DNA of 37,792 nucleotides. Source: UBA6626 sp963579995. Lineage in GTDB: Bacteria > Planctomycetota > Phycisphaerae > Phycisphaerales > Phycisphaeraceae. The DNA lies in contig CAUZIY010000006.1 in assembly GCA_963579995.1 (NCBI GenBank), forward strand, positions 1 through 37,792, given 5' to 3'. Made by a program: the position numbers and the translations under genes. Positions 25,191 to 33,852 of this stretch are shown one piece after another; the first letter of the stretch is position 1, and each line of letters opens with the position of its first letter. The notes beneath the pieces are model-generated. The model did no database searches. It saw nothing but the letters and a program-made list of their open reading frames with translations, and was not told the DNA's origin.

Positions 25191-25391
25191 TTATGCGGCA
25201 CTGTTGCGATGTTCAAGCCATGCTATTTGTGCTATTTGTCGGACTGCCAATATCCCCTGCCGCCCCGTTGTGCCCGTTTCAATAGGTGTCGATTCACCTA
25301 GAAGGGCTCTGCGATCTAGCTCGTTGTCGACTCGCTGCTTCGTCCGATAACTGCCCAGCACGGCAAGGCAGAGCAGTTCTTCATGGGTCAT
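25191..25391 (-). CDS. Small hypothetical protein
   Basis: A 66-residue product beginning MTHEELLCLAVLGSYRTK and ending QIAQIAWLEHRNSAA. The helical, charged composition looks like a real small protein. The frame stays open upstream to an in-frame start at 25502, which would give 103 residues, but the added part is Ser/Asn-rich without character. No clear ribosome-binding site is seen at either start. It is divergent to the coiled-coil gene. Family not recognised. Confidence 0.4.
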   Translation of the reverse strand: MTHEELLCLAVLGSYRTKQRVDNELDRRALLGESTPIETGTTGRQGILAVRQIAQIAWLEHRNSAA

Positions 25392-25539
25392 GGATTGGAT
25401 ACGCGTAGTTCGATTTGGTTGAATGTTTGTCACAGAAACTTTGTCGGCGGATTGCCAAGACGAGTTAACTGGGGATGATGATATTTTCAAATACTGGGCC
25501 AATCCAGCAGGTTGGACTAACTTATGCTAGCGTATTGTT

Positions 25540-25905
25540 ATGGAAAGACGTAGTTTTCATCGTGGCGGCAGGGGGCAGTTTGGCAGACGACCAGTTGCCA
25601 AGCCCAAGGATCCTCCGATGTTACTTGGTGAGCCTTCCCCCTCCCTAGCCAAGATCAACACGATGAACATGGTCAAGCTTGAAGCCAAAATTTCGGAATT
25701 GGTGACCGAGCAAACTGCCCTGAATGAACGGATTGCACGCTTGGAAGCGCTTAGCCAGCGTCCAGATGAGCAGCTTGGACGGACAGGGCAGCAACTCGAA
25801 CGACTTAAAGTACTTGAGAAAGTAGCTCGTGAGCGGTTGGAAGGGAAATCAGAACGACGTGCAGTCTGGGAACGAAAGCAGCAAGGTTTGTCCAGCAGTT
25901 CATAG
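25540..25905 (+). CDS. Small coiled-coil hypothetical protein
   Basis: A 121-residue, very basic and charged protein. The N-terminus (RRSFHRGGRGQFGRRPVAKP) is Arg/Gly-rich and probably disordered. From about residue 40 to 110 there is a heptad-like coiled coil (VKLEAKISELVTEQTALNER, IARLEALSQ, LERLKVLEKVARERLEG). An RG-rich tail with a coiled coil would suit an RNA- or DNA-associated protein, but that is speculation. No ribosome-binding site is obvious at the ATG. No family recognised. Confidence 0.5.
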   Translation: MERRSFHRGGRGQFGRRPVAKPKDPPMLLGEPSPSLAKINTMNMVKLEAKISELVTEQTALNERIARLEALSQRPDEQLGRTGQQLERLKVLEKVARERLEGKSERRAVWERKQQGLSSSS

Positions 25906-26224
25906 TGTTCGATCCGATCAAGGCTGTGTACAGCTCATGTCGCTAGTTGGCATCATGTTCGCCTGGATCAACAACTAAATTCAGCGTATCTCAAGTTTTC
26001 CATCAAGGAGTTGCCGCGGTTTGCATCCAGCTGCACCAGGTGGGGCTCAATTTGTTCATGCGACTTTTTGCCTGTAACTAGAGCGATTGAAAGCAATCCA
26101 GCGCCAATATCTGGATGCGTTAGATTCGGCCCATGATTACCCATGCGTTGAGCTCGGTTTTCTAAAACGAAAATAGTTGCAGATGTCCGCAGGTTATGTG
26201 GCAATGGGGTCCAACGTCGGTGGT
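25906..26224. other. Intergenic stretch, possible small minus-strand frame
   Basis: About 320 bp between the coiled-coil gene and the HD-domain gene. A minus-strand frame at 25968-26144 would encode 58 residues (MGNHGPNLTHPDIGAGLLSI and on), which is moderately protein-like and directly downstream of the HD gene, but it has no ribosome-binding site. I do not call it a gene. Confidence 0.3.
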
Positions 26225-26821
26225 TTACTGACTTGCGAGTCGGCCGTCCAAATCCAAGTCGCCGGCAATGGCCTGCATGGCGGTCAGAACATTGCCGATG
26301 TGATCCCATAATTCCAAGGTGTCACCAAAACACTGGCTTGAGAAATCAGCGGTTGCAGCGGCCACATGGTCTCGATCCACACCTGCGGCAAAGGATTTGT
26401 CCTTCCATTTTTTCCGGATGGATTTGGGCTTTACGTCCCCGATGTTTTTTCCGGGTCGGACCAAGGCGCACGCGATGATCAGGCCGGTGATCTCATCGCA
26501 GGCAAGTAATGCAAAATCGATGGGCTCAGTCCGCTCCACGCCGGTGCCCTTGGTGTAATGGGACAAGATGGTACGCACGATTTGTTCATCAATACCGCGT
26601 TGACGCAGGATGTCAGCGCCTTTGACCGGATGGTCTGGTAGCTGGGGGTGAATTTCCCAATCAAAATCATGGATGAGGCCCACGACACCCCAGCAGTCTT
26701 TGTTCTGACCTAACCGATTGGCATACCATCGCATGGCTGCTTCCGTCGCGAGCATGTGTCGTCGCAGACCGGTGTTGCCAACAAACTCCTGCACCAGTTG
26801 CCAGCCTTTGTTACGATCCAT
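26225..26821 (-). CDS. HD-domain protein (putative phosphohydrolase)
   Basis: A 198-residue metal-dependent HD-fold protein. The signature doublet is H51-D52 in GLIHDFDWE, with an upstream His in RRHMLATEAAM and later HPVKGADIL and LSHYTKG at the positions of the other metal ligands. LACDEITGLI continues the fold. Relatives act on nucleotides or nucleotide second messengers; no substrate can be assigned. ATG at 26821 is chosen because GGAG lies six bases before it; an ATG two codons upstream sits directly on that site. It overlaps the end of the VanZ-like gene by 11 nt, so the two are likely translated together. Confidence 0.85.
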   Translation of the reverse strand: MDRNKGWQLVQEFVGNTGLRRHMLATEAAMRWYANRLGQNKDCWGVVGLIHDFDWEIHPQLPDHPVKGADILRQRGIDEQIVRTILSHYTKGTGVERTEPIDFALLACDEITGLIIACALVRPGKNIGDVKPKSIRKKWKDKSFAAGVDRDHVAAATADFSSQCFGDTLELWDHIGNVLTAMQAIAGDLDLDGRLASQ

Positions 26822-27320
26822 CGTCATCTCCAGATTCCCCCGCCTTATCGTCGCAGTTCATAGGTTTGGGGTCCTTTTGAAACTCATGATGGCTGCCAAG
26901 TAATTCCATGAACTGCGCTGCAGCCGTTCCTCCAATGGTCACCGCGACCAGGTCAATCAGGGAGCTTTGTCGATCTGCTAGCCAAAGTTGGGCGGATTCA
27001 CCAATGAGTGCCAGCAAGGCCACGTCAATCATTACCAGTGTAACAATCCATCCGCGGCGCTTAAGTAACTGGCGGGCAAGGCGGACCTCGATCATGCCCA
27101 GTGGGGCACCCAGTAAGACATGACAGAGCACGGTGCCTAACTTTCTCTCATCACGAGCAAGCCAGTTTCCGCTCATTGTGGCTTGAAATTCGAATGGGTA
27201 GAGCATTACTCCAAGGGTTGCCAGTGCCATAATTACGGCGCCGGCAAGCAACCAGATCATGCCGGGAGACAAACCGACGGCGTCAGGCTTCTGGTCAGGA
27301 TTAGGTCCAAGACGGCTCAT
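26811..27320 (-). CDS. VanZ-like membrane protein
   Basis: A 169-residue membrane protein with four predicted helices: MIWLLAGAVIMALATLGVML, LCHVLLGAPLGMIEVRL, TLVMIDVALLALIGESAQLW and LIDLVAVTIGGTAAAQFM. ESAQLWLADRQSSLIDLVA is the conserved core of VanZ-like proteins (E-x-x-Q near R-x-x-x-x-D). VanZ itself gives low-level teicoplanin resistance, but most relatives have no known role. The C-terminal 25 residues are charged and cytoplasmic. ATG at 27320 follows GGGAA; a TTG five codons upstream is an alternative. It is first of a pair with the HD gene. Confidence 0.65.
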   Translation of the reverse strand: MSRLGPNPDQKPDAVGLSPGMIWLLAGAVIMALATLGVMLYPFEFQATMSGNWLARDERKLGTVLCHVLLGAPLGMIEVRLARQLLKRRGWIVTLVMIDVALLALIGESAQLWLADRQSSLIDLVAVTIGGTAAAQFMELLGSHHEFQKDPKPMNCDDKAGESGDDDGS

Positions 27321-27492
27321 CAAGGAGTTTCCCAAGTGTTGCCATCAGAAAGGTTCATCTCCACCTATCATAAGCATAAGTATCCTATGTTGGGTGCGGT
27401 TGGTGATAATTCAATGGCTCATGGACCATGGACTTTGCATGATGGTTTGTTCCCAAATATGTAATCAGGCACCATCGATCATTTCAATCACC

Positions 27493-29037
27493 ATGCGATC
27501 CTATGTTCTATCAATTATTTTGGTTTTCCTGCTGGTTGGCGGGCTACTGGGTAAGGGACTTCAGGTTGACGCGGCTTCAGTCACATCAGCCAAGTTCGAT
27601 GGGCCCTCCAATCACCTTAGAGGCCAGTTGCGTCGCTACATGCCACCGCTTGAACACGACCCCCAGGATCGTTGGCCGATTCTTTATTGGGGTGCAGCAC
27701 CCCAGGACCACCTGTTGGCTGGCGACATGATACGGCGTGGTATTGCGCCACTTTGTATCAGTACGTCACTGCACACCTCAACTGGGTTTAAAGCGGTACA
27801 GCCATTTCTGAAAACATTGGTGGTGCAAGGAAAACCCGTGGTCATGCTTCCTCAAGGTCTCGTGCAGCGGGCTTTCGTGAAGGATATTGGCGGCTGTCCA
27901 CATCAACTGCCGGCCCGACAGGAAGCGGACAACAAACTATTTTCCTGTCCAGCGTGGATGTATGAAAGTCCTGAAGTGGGTCGACAGGCTGTCAAGGCTC
28001 AACAGATTGCATTAAATCTACAACGTCATGGAGTTGTACCTGCTTCGATATGGATTGATTTTGAGAGTGGTGCGTATTTAAGAAATGGCAATGACAAAGA
28101 AAAAAAAGTACGCCTTGCCATGAATGAGGCATTGAAGTGTCCCCGGTGTCTTGCACGTTTCGGCGAGTTGAATCTGAACTCACCACGGAAATATCAACGT
28201 GTCGTTGATCAGGCCCGGTCCCATGTGATTCGCCGGGCATTCAGCGAACCGGTGCGGTCGGTGTTTCCCGAATGTAGGATCGGTAATTTCTATGCGCATC
28301 CGATCCTGCGCCAGCCACAACAGGCAGGACTCTATCCTGCGTATGGATGGAACGGCAGTCTTTTGGATGTGGCTCAACCTCGATGTTACATGACGCCGGG
28401 ATGGGGCGGTGGTGGTCGAGATCAGGGTCGTGTCAACTGGAACATTTTCCTTTATTGCGTCCGCCAATTTTCAAACTGTGCCAAGGTGCTTCGCGACGAT
28501 GAGATGCTGGTGCCCTGGATCGGTTACTTGTTCCATTATGGGCCAGCCAAGCGAGGGGCGCAATGGGGCTTTAAAATCGCCTCGAGTGGGGCCTACCGTG
28601 AAATGGTAATCCATACCATGATGCGTGGAGCTGAGACCATCGCGGTCTTTGCCCCCGGTTCCTTGGCGCAGCGGGATTTCCCCGATGTCTATCCACCGGA
28701 TTTTGCTCGTAGAGATATGGGGCCCTTTCTGCTCAATATGCTGGATGTGCAGCAGGCGTATGATCGGATGTTGGCCTATCACGACATTTTGCGTCATGGT
28801 CAGGTGCTGAACTATGAAATTGGAGGTCGATATAACGCACTTGATCAGCACACGGCCGTGTGGAGTGGTGTTGGTCTCGATGATCGGGCCTTGATTCGTA
28901 CGGTCAGTTTTGGTTCAGATACAACTAGGACGATCAGCCTGTTCGGAAATCAAGTTGAATTGCCGTTTAAGCGGACCGGGCAATTCTTCTGGGTGGATCA
29001 AGAAGGCGTGGTGCAAGTGGCGGGGCCATTGGATTGA
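27493..29037 (+). CDS. Large secreted protein of unknown family
   Basis: A 514-residue exported protein. The signal peptide is MRSYVLSIILVFLLVGGLLG, with probable cleavage near VDAAS. The mature part is Trp/Tyr/Cys-rich and reads like an alpha/beta barrel: WPILYWGAAP, PVVMLPQGLVQ, IWIDFESGAY (about residues 186-195), FPECRIGNFYAH, LLDVAQPRCYMTPGWGGGG, EMLVPWIGYLFHYGPAKRG and AETIAVFAPGS. The acidic DFES and the later segments could be a glycosidase-like active site, but I recognise no named family. The frame is open far upstream; the start was chosen from the signal peptide and has no clear ribosome-binding site. obg begins about 28 bp after the stop. Confidence 0.7.
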   Translation: MRSYVLSIILVFLLVGGLLGKGLQVDAASVTSAKFDGPSNHLRGQLRRYMPPLEHDPQDRWPILYWGAAPQDHLLAGDMIRRGIAPLCISTSLHTSTGFKAVQPFLKTLVVQGKPVVMLPQGLVQRAFVKDIGGCPHQLPARQEADNKLFSCPAWMYESPEVGRQAVKAQQIALNLQRHGVVPASIWIDFESGAYLRNGNDKEKKVRLAMNEALKCPRCLARFGELNLNSPRKYQRVVDQARSHVIRRAFSEPVRSVFPECRIGNFYAHPILRQPQQAGLYPAYGWNGSLLDVAQPRCYMTPGWGGGGRDQGRVNWNIFLYCVRQFSNCAKVLRDDEMLVPWIGYLFHYGPAKRGAQWGFKIASSGAYREMVIHTMMRGAETIAVFAPGSLAQRDFPDVYPPDFARRDMGPFLLNMLDVQQAYDRMLAYHDILRHGQVLNYEIGGRYNALDQHTAVWSGVGLDDRALIRTVSFGSDTTRTISLFGNQVELPFKRTGQFFWVDQEGVVQVAGPLD

Positions 29038-29064
29038 TGGGCCTTGACGATTCATAATGGGCGT

Positions 29065-30066
29065 GTGTTCGTCGATCAAGCAACAATTCAGGTCTGTAGT
29101 GGCAAAGGTGGTGACGGTAAGGTCAGCTTTCGGCGCGAGAAGTTTGTTCCCAAGGGAGGCCCGGATGGTGGTGATGGCGGCGATGGAGGATCTGTGTACG
29201 TCATTGCTTCCAACGGTGTGGATACACTGTTGGATTTTGCGGGGCATCACCACTGGCGAGCCGAGCACGGCGGTCCGGGTGGATCCAAGCAGTGCATCGG
29301 AAAATCCGAGGCCGACGTTCTGATCCGGGTTCCCGTGGGGACAGTGATCATCGATGAGGAATCTGGTCAAACAGTTGCTGACCTGGATTGTGTGGATGAT
29401 CGGGTGTTGGTCGCAGAGGGGGGCAAAGGCGGGTATGGCAATGAGCACTACAAGAGTTCAACCAACCAGACTCCCCGACAGTCCAAAGAAGGTGATCCGG
29501 CACAACAACGCACACTGCGATTGGAACTGAAGCTTGTAGCGGACATTGGCCTGTTGGGAAAACCCAATGCTGGTAAGTCTACATTGTTGGCACGCGTGTC
29601 TCGTGCGACACCGCGGATTGCAGACTATCCGTTTACAACGCTTGAACCACAGTTGGGAATAGCAGAACTTTCGGATTTTCGGCGTCTGGTGATTGCCGAT
29701 ATTCCCGGGCTCATTGAGGGGGCCGCCCAGGGCCAGGGACTGGGAATTCGGTTCCTCCGGCATGTTGAGCGCACGCGGCTGTTGTTACACCTGATCGAGG
29801 TGAGCCCCACCGATGGCAGTGATCCGGTGCAAAACTATCGAATGATCTGTGATGAATTGGCCAGTTATTCCAAAGCACTTGCCGCCAAACCGCAGATTGT
29901 CGTGATCAGCAAGATCGATCTGTTACCACAGGAGGCTGATCGTGTTGAGTTGATACGAACCATCAGGCAAAACCTGGGTGTTGAACCCATTGCCATCAGT
30001 TCCGCTACTGGTGACCAGCTGCATGGGTTACTTGAGGCCTGTTGGAAGCGGTTGAAGGAACATTGA
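29065..30066 (+). CDS. obg: GTPase Obg/CgtA
   Basis: Ribosome-associated GTPase needed for late 50S assembly and linked to the stringent response. The glycine-rich Obg domain (residues 1-158) includes FRREKFVPKGGPDGGDGGDG. The G domain follows with G1 GKPNAGKST (165-173), switch II DIPGLIEGA, G4 as SKID where NKxD is usual, and G5 ISSATG. There is no C-terminal OCT domain, so it is the short form (333 residues). The GTG start gives MFVDQATIQV, matching the family; a TTG seven codons upstream is the alternative, and neither has a strong ribosome-binding site. It follows the secreted-protein gene closely. Confidence 0.94.
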   Translation: MFVDQATIQVCSGKGGDGKVSFRREKFVPKGGPDGGDGGDGGSVYVIASNGVDTLLDFAGHHHWRAEHGGPGGSKQCIGKSEADVLIRVPVGTVIIDEESGQTVADLDCVDDRVLVAEGGKGGYGNEHYKSSTNQTPRQSKEGDPAQQRTLRLELKLVADIGLLGKPNAGKSTLLARVSRATPRIADYPFTTLEPQLGIAELSDFRRLVIADIPGLIEGAAQGQGLGIRFLRHVERTRLLLHLIEVSPTDGSDPVQNYRMICDELASYSKALAAKPQIVVISKIDLLPQEADRVELIRTIRQNLGVEPIAISSATGDQLHGLLEACWKRLKEH

Positions 30067-30156
30067 CGCCCAGTCGAGTTCCGGATGCGGCGGGTCATCA
30101 ATCTGGCCGTCGTCCATGTCAATCCAGGTACGCGGTTATCGATGGGACAGTGTGAA

Positions 30157-30315
30157 ATGCCAGATCAGGCAACCATGTCCAATGGTCACTTGGAAAGACG
30201 GTATTGGGGTAATCGCGACAAAAACCTGTCGGGATTCGCCGCGGTGATCTCGTGTGTTTGCTGTTGGATTGGCGGCATCCTGTTAGGGCATCTTGTCAAT
30301 TACGCATGGTTCTAG
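30157..30315 (+). CDS. Small single-pass membrane peptide
   Basis: A 52-residue frame with a charged N-terminus (HLERRYWGNRDKNLSG) and a hydrophobic C-terminal helix (FAAVISCVCCWIGGILLGHL). GGGACAG lies upstream of the ATG. It ends one base before the first ATG of the comEC pseudogene. A start 24 codons upstream in frame is possible. No family recognised; it may be real or a chance frame. Confidence 0.35.
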   Translation: MPDQATMSNGHLERRYWGNRDKNLSGFAAVISCVCCWIGGILLGHLVNYAWF

Positions 30316-32093
30316 ATGATCCCCTCGGTAGTATTTGTTTCACTGGCTTGTTTGATGGTGCGGTACGCTAGGTGGCGCGGGGTTCAGTGTTGAGCATTGT
30401 CAGCTGTTGTGTTGATCAGCGGTGCATGGTCAGTTTTGCACATTGACCATGTGGCTGGGGACCACATTAGTTATTTTCTTGGTCATGAGCCTCGTTTGGC
30501 TGAGGTTGTCGGTGTGCTCGAAGGATCCCTCCAACTTCGCAGTGCTCAAGGCGGCGCCTTCGCTTGATTTAGTTATGAATCCCCGGTTACGCTCGGGGTG
30601 CTGGACGGCGGGTCAGCCCTCTGCATATATTGTCTATCGCCTGTTTGATTGTGTTGATCTGACAGCTGGGTGATCTGTTTGATGCCGGGTTTCAGCTTGG
30701 CTTTGTGACGGTCACGGGATTGGTAATGTTCTCGGGGCGTGTGACCCTTGGTTTTCAGGCGGGTTGAGAGGAATTAGCTGGTGGTCCACCACGAAAATGG
30801 ATCATTCGAGCGCTGATCAACTATACCGCAGTTAATCTTGTGGCATTTCTCATGGCACTGCCGCTGGTGGTTTACCATTTTCGGATTGTTACGCCTCTTG
30901 CTGTGGTCTTGTCACTTATGACCCTTCCGATCATCACCCTCACCCTTGCCGTTGGCTATACGAAGGTGCGATTGGGTATCGGATTCCCGAGCCTGGGCTA
31001 ACTGGTGGCATTACCGCTGCAGCAACTGGCAGATTTTCTGGCGGGTTTAGTGGACCTTGTGTCTTCCTGGCCGGGATCAACACTCCAATTTCCTCAACCG
31101 CCATCAATCTATTGGCTGGTTGACGCATTTGGTTTGGTGATCGCTCTTTTGGCAGGTCTGTTTGTCCGACGTTTGGCTGCATGTTTACTGTGTACGATGC
31201 TCTGTGTCGGATGGCTTTTAATGTCTACACATCATGCGACCCCACTGTTTCGTTATCTGCGAATGGATCATGGTCCATCATTACATGTCAACATGTTCGC
31301 AGTTGGTGGCGGATCATGTTACCTGCTGCGTGTCGGCCCCGGTTTATTTGGCAAAGGCGGCACCAGACCACATACGATTATGTTTGATTGTGGGTCGAAG
31401 CAGTATTTAAGTGTTGGTTTGAATACCATTGTTCCAGCACTTCGGCATTTAGGCGTGAACCGTATTGACATACTGGTCCTTTCTCATGCGGATATCAACC
31501 ATTTTTTCGGCAGTTTAGATGTGCTTGACTATGTTTCAGTGGGTCGCGTGTTAGTCTCTGAATATTTTTCGCAAGGCGCATCGAGAAGGCCAGAGTCGGC
31601 TGCAGATTGTCTGATTGATCAAATTAATGCTCATGGGGTTCCTGTTTAGGTCGTAATGCAGGGCTATGCGGAACGTCGTGGATCAGCTGATCTGGATGTT
31701 CTCTGGCCGCCGCCGGGTCTTGTTGGTTCTGCGACCAATGGCATATCGCTTGTGTTACGTATAGTGGTATTAGGTGAACGGATTGTAATGTGTGGCGATA
31801 TTTAGAAGGAGGCGATTCGGAAGATTTCGAGTCAATACGGATCGGACGTCCACGCAGATATCTGCCATTTACCCCATCATGGCAGCTTTATTGAGGATTC
31901 TCCACGGTGGTTGACTAGCGTGTCGCCGCAGATTGTGTTGCAATCAGCCGGTTATGAGCAACTAATAAATGATCCTTGGAAGTCGTGGCTAAACAGGCAT
32001 GGTATTCGGCGCTTCATGACCGCCAGGCATGGGATGGTTGAATTGCAGATTGATCACGGGGGTACCGTGTCAACCGACTACTTCATGCACTGA
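30316..32093 (+). pseudogene. comEC: Decayed ComEC/Rec2 DNA-uptake channel gene
   Basis: ComEC forms the inner-membrane channel for transforming DNA. The N-terminal part is readable from the ATG at 30316 in one frame (LHIDHVAGDHISYFLGHEPR, LAEVVGVLEGSL), broken by a TGA near 30391 and another near 30567. From about 30580 the match continues in a second frame: RRVSPLHILSIACLIVLI, stop, DLFDAGFQLGF (the ComEC core signature), stop near 30765, ALPLVVYHFRIVTPLAVVLS, TAA near 30999, then a 214-codon open piece with the metallo-beta-lactamase-like domain (VNMFAVGGGSCYLLRVGPG). TAG follows near 31647 and again near 31803. SHADINH replaces the usual SHPDADH. Total length is about 590 codons against 700 or more in intact genes, and the middle of the channel domain is missing. 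All three stop codons occur, so this is decay, not recoding. Confidence 0.88.
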
Positions 32094-32188
32094 TGATGGA
32101 TCCAAGATTGGCCATGGGCTTTGGTGCGGGTATTCCCACCGAGGTCGATTGCCGCTAGAATCCGAAAAATCGAAGGTGAGTAATCCAT

Positions 32189-33325
32189 ATGGCACAAGTT
32201 GATATGCATGACCTAGTGAAGATTTACCCCGGTGGGGTGCGGGCGGTTGATGGCTTTAATTTATCCATCGAGAATGGCGAATTTGTAGTACTCGTCGGTC
32301 CTTCGGGATGTGGCAAGTCAACAACCCTGCGCATGGTGGCCGGTTTGGAGGAGATCACGGGCGGTGAGGTGAAGATCGGTGATCGTGTCGTTAATGATGT
32401 GCCGCCGAAGGACCGTGATATCGCGATGGTCTTCCAGAACTACGCACTTTATCCCCATATGACCGTCTATAAGAACATGGCCTTTGGTCTTAAGCTGCGC
32501 AAGGCCCCCAAGCAGGAAATTGATCAGAAGGTTCGCCAGGTTGCATCGCTACTGGGTATTGAGGAATTACTGGGTCGTCGGCCCAAGGCACTGTCCGGAG
32601 GTCAGCGGCAGCGGGTGGCTTTGGGTCGCGCGATCGTACGTACCCCCGAATGCTTTCTGTTTGACGAACCCCTTTCAAACCTGGATGCCAAACTACGTGT
32701 CGCCATGCGTGCCGAACTCAAACGGCTGCACATGCGCCTGAAAACCACGACCCTTTACGTCACACATGACCAGGAAGAGGCTATGACGCTCGGTGACCGC
32801 GTGGTCGTGATGAAAGATGGTATTAGCCAGCAATGTGCTACACCGTTGGAGATTTATAATCACCCCGTGAATCGATTCGTCGCCGGTTTTGTGGGAACCC
32901 CGCCGATGAATTTCCTAGAGGGCCACCTGGTTGTCGATCAGGGTGCCTTGTGGTTTGACGAAGAAACGGTGCGTGTTCGAATGCCTGATTCCATTGCGTC
33001 GGGGCTCGAACCATCGGATCGCCAACCCGTCGTGCTCGGGGTTCGTCCCCAAGCGATCAGTGATATGCCCACAGGCGCATTCCAGGCAGACGGCAATGCC
33101 ATAACATTTTCCGTTGATGTAATTGAGCCATTGGGTGACAAGATGGATGTTTACCTATCCACGTCAAACCACCCGGGAGTAATTGCGCGAATCGATGCTC
33201 ACCATAAACTACAGCCTGGTTCACAGAAAGAATTTTATCTGGATCCTGCCCGCATCCACTTATTTGAAGCTGACGAGATTGGGCGGAACGTGGGGCTCAA
33301 GCCTCAGTTAGTTTCAACTGGCTGA
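32189..33325 (+). CDS. ugpC: ABC transporter ATP-binding protein, UgpC/MalK/MsmK type
   Basis: ATPase subunit of a carbohydrate-type importer, 378 residues. Walker A is GPSGCGKST (37-45), Q-loop VFQNYALYPHM (Q83), signature LSGGQRQRVALGRAIVR (135-151), Walker B CFLFDEPLSNLDAKLR (155-170) and the switch His in YVTHDQEEAMTLGDR. The C-terminal 140 residues form the TOBE/regulatory domain (FVAGFVGTPPMNFLEG, LGVRPQAI). No permease or binding-protein genes are in the window, as is common for shared MsmK-like ATPases that serve several importers. The gene symbol marks the subfamily, not a proven glycerol-phosphate substrate. Confidence 0.93.
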   Translation: MAQVDMHDLVKIYPGGVRAVDGFNLSIENGEFVVLVGPSGCGKSTTLRMVAGLEEITGGEVKIGDRVVNDVPPKDRDIAMVFQNYALYPHMTVYKNMAFGLKLRKAPKQEIDQKVRQVASLLGIEELLGRRPKALSGGQRQRVALGRAIVRTPECFLFDEPLSNLDAKLRVAMRAELKRLHMRLKTTTLYVTHDQEEAMTLGDRVVVMKDGISQQCATPLEIYNHPVNRFVAGFVGTPPMNFLEGHLVVDQGALWFDEETVRVRMPDSIASGLEPSDRQPVVLGVRPQAISDMPTGAFQADGNAITFSVDVIEPLGDKMDVYLSTSNHPGVIARIDAHHKLQPGSQKEFYLDPARIHLFEADEIGRNVGLKPQLVSTG

Positions 33326-33427
33326 TATTAGATGGCGACGTGAATTTCACTCGGTCATCTCACACCCTCTGGCCGTCTATTGCAACGGCGAAAGTCTCAA
33401 TGACGACTCAGTAGGAAGTTTTGTCAA

Positions 33428-33501
33428 TCGGGGCGACTGGATTTGAACCAGCGACCTCGGCGTCCCAAACGCCGCGCTCTGCCAAACTGAGCTACGCCCC
33501 G
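33428..33501 (-). tRNA. tRNA-Pro (anticodon UGG)
   Basis: Complete cloverleaf on the minus strand: acceptor CGGGGCG/CGCCCCG, D arm GCTCAGTTTGGCAGAGC, anticodon stem CGGCG/CGCCG with loop TTTGGGA (anticodon TGG), and T arm with GGTTCAAATCC. Discriminator base A is typical of bacterial tRNA-Pro. The 3' CCA is not encoded. Confidence 0.96.
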
Positions 33502-33852
33502 TCTTTGGGTCAGTTCTACAAATTTCGGATGCATAGAACCAACGAGGTGATTTTATCCATATATGGTTTGTTTCGCACTTTTGGGACATGATTTAGGCTG
33601 CTGTTCTCGATGGGCGGGCTGGATATGGTATTGGGGAGGCAAAGAGGCTGGTGGTGCCCCCATCGAGGAGAATGGGGTCCGATAGCTACTTCTTACGGCC
33701 TATATCAGGCGACTGGGGACTTGCCTGAGTGCTTTTTTTTAGCTAAAATAAACAGTTGATTACAGACCTGTAATCGGGTGGTTTCCATACAGCCAAGCAG
33801 ATGGGTGACCTCGGTAGGGGATGCCTGTTGAGTAAGATGAAAGGATGTGGCC
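33502..33852. other. Intergenic region between tRNA-Pro and the second pseudopilin gene
   Basis: About 350 bp holding the tRNA promoter (minus) and the pseudopilin promoter (plus). It contains an eight-T run at 33733-33740 without a strong stem before it, and the palindrome at 33758-33775 listed separately. No gene is supported. Confidence 0.45.
33758..33775. promoter_or_regulatory. Palindrome upstream of the pseudopilin gene, possible operator
   Basis: GATTACAG-AC-CTGTAATC is a perfect 8-bp inverted repeat with a 2-bp centre, 77 bp before the ATG, in an AT-rich setting. The size and symmetry fit a dimeric regulator site. No regulator can be named. Confidence 0.35.

Noticed and set aside
30316..32093. 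Stop-codon recoding or selenocysteine in comEC
   Set aside because: TGA, TAA and TAG all occur, together with a frame change and a missing core, and the intact neighbours use none of these in frame.
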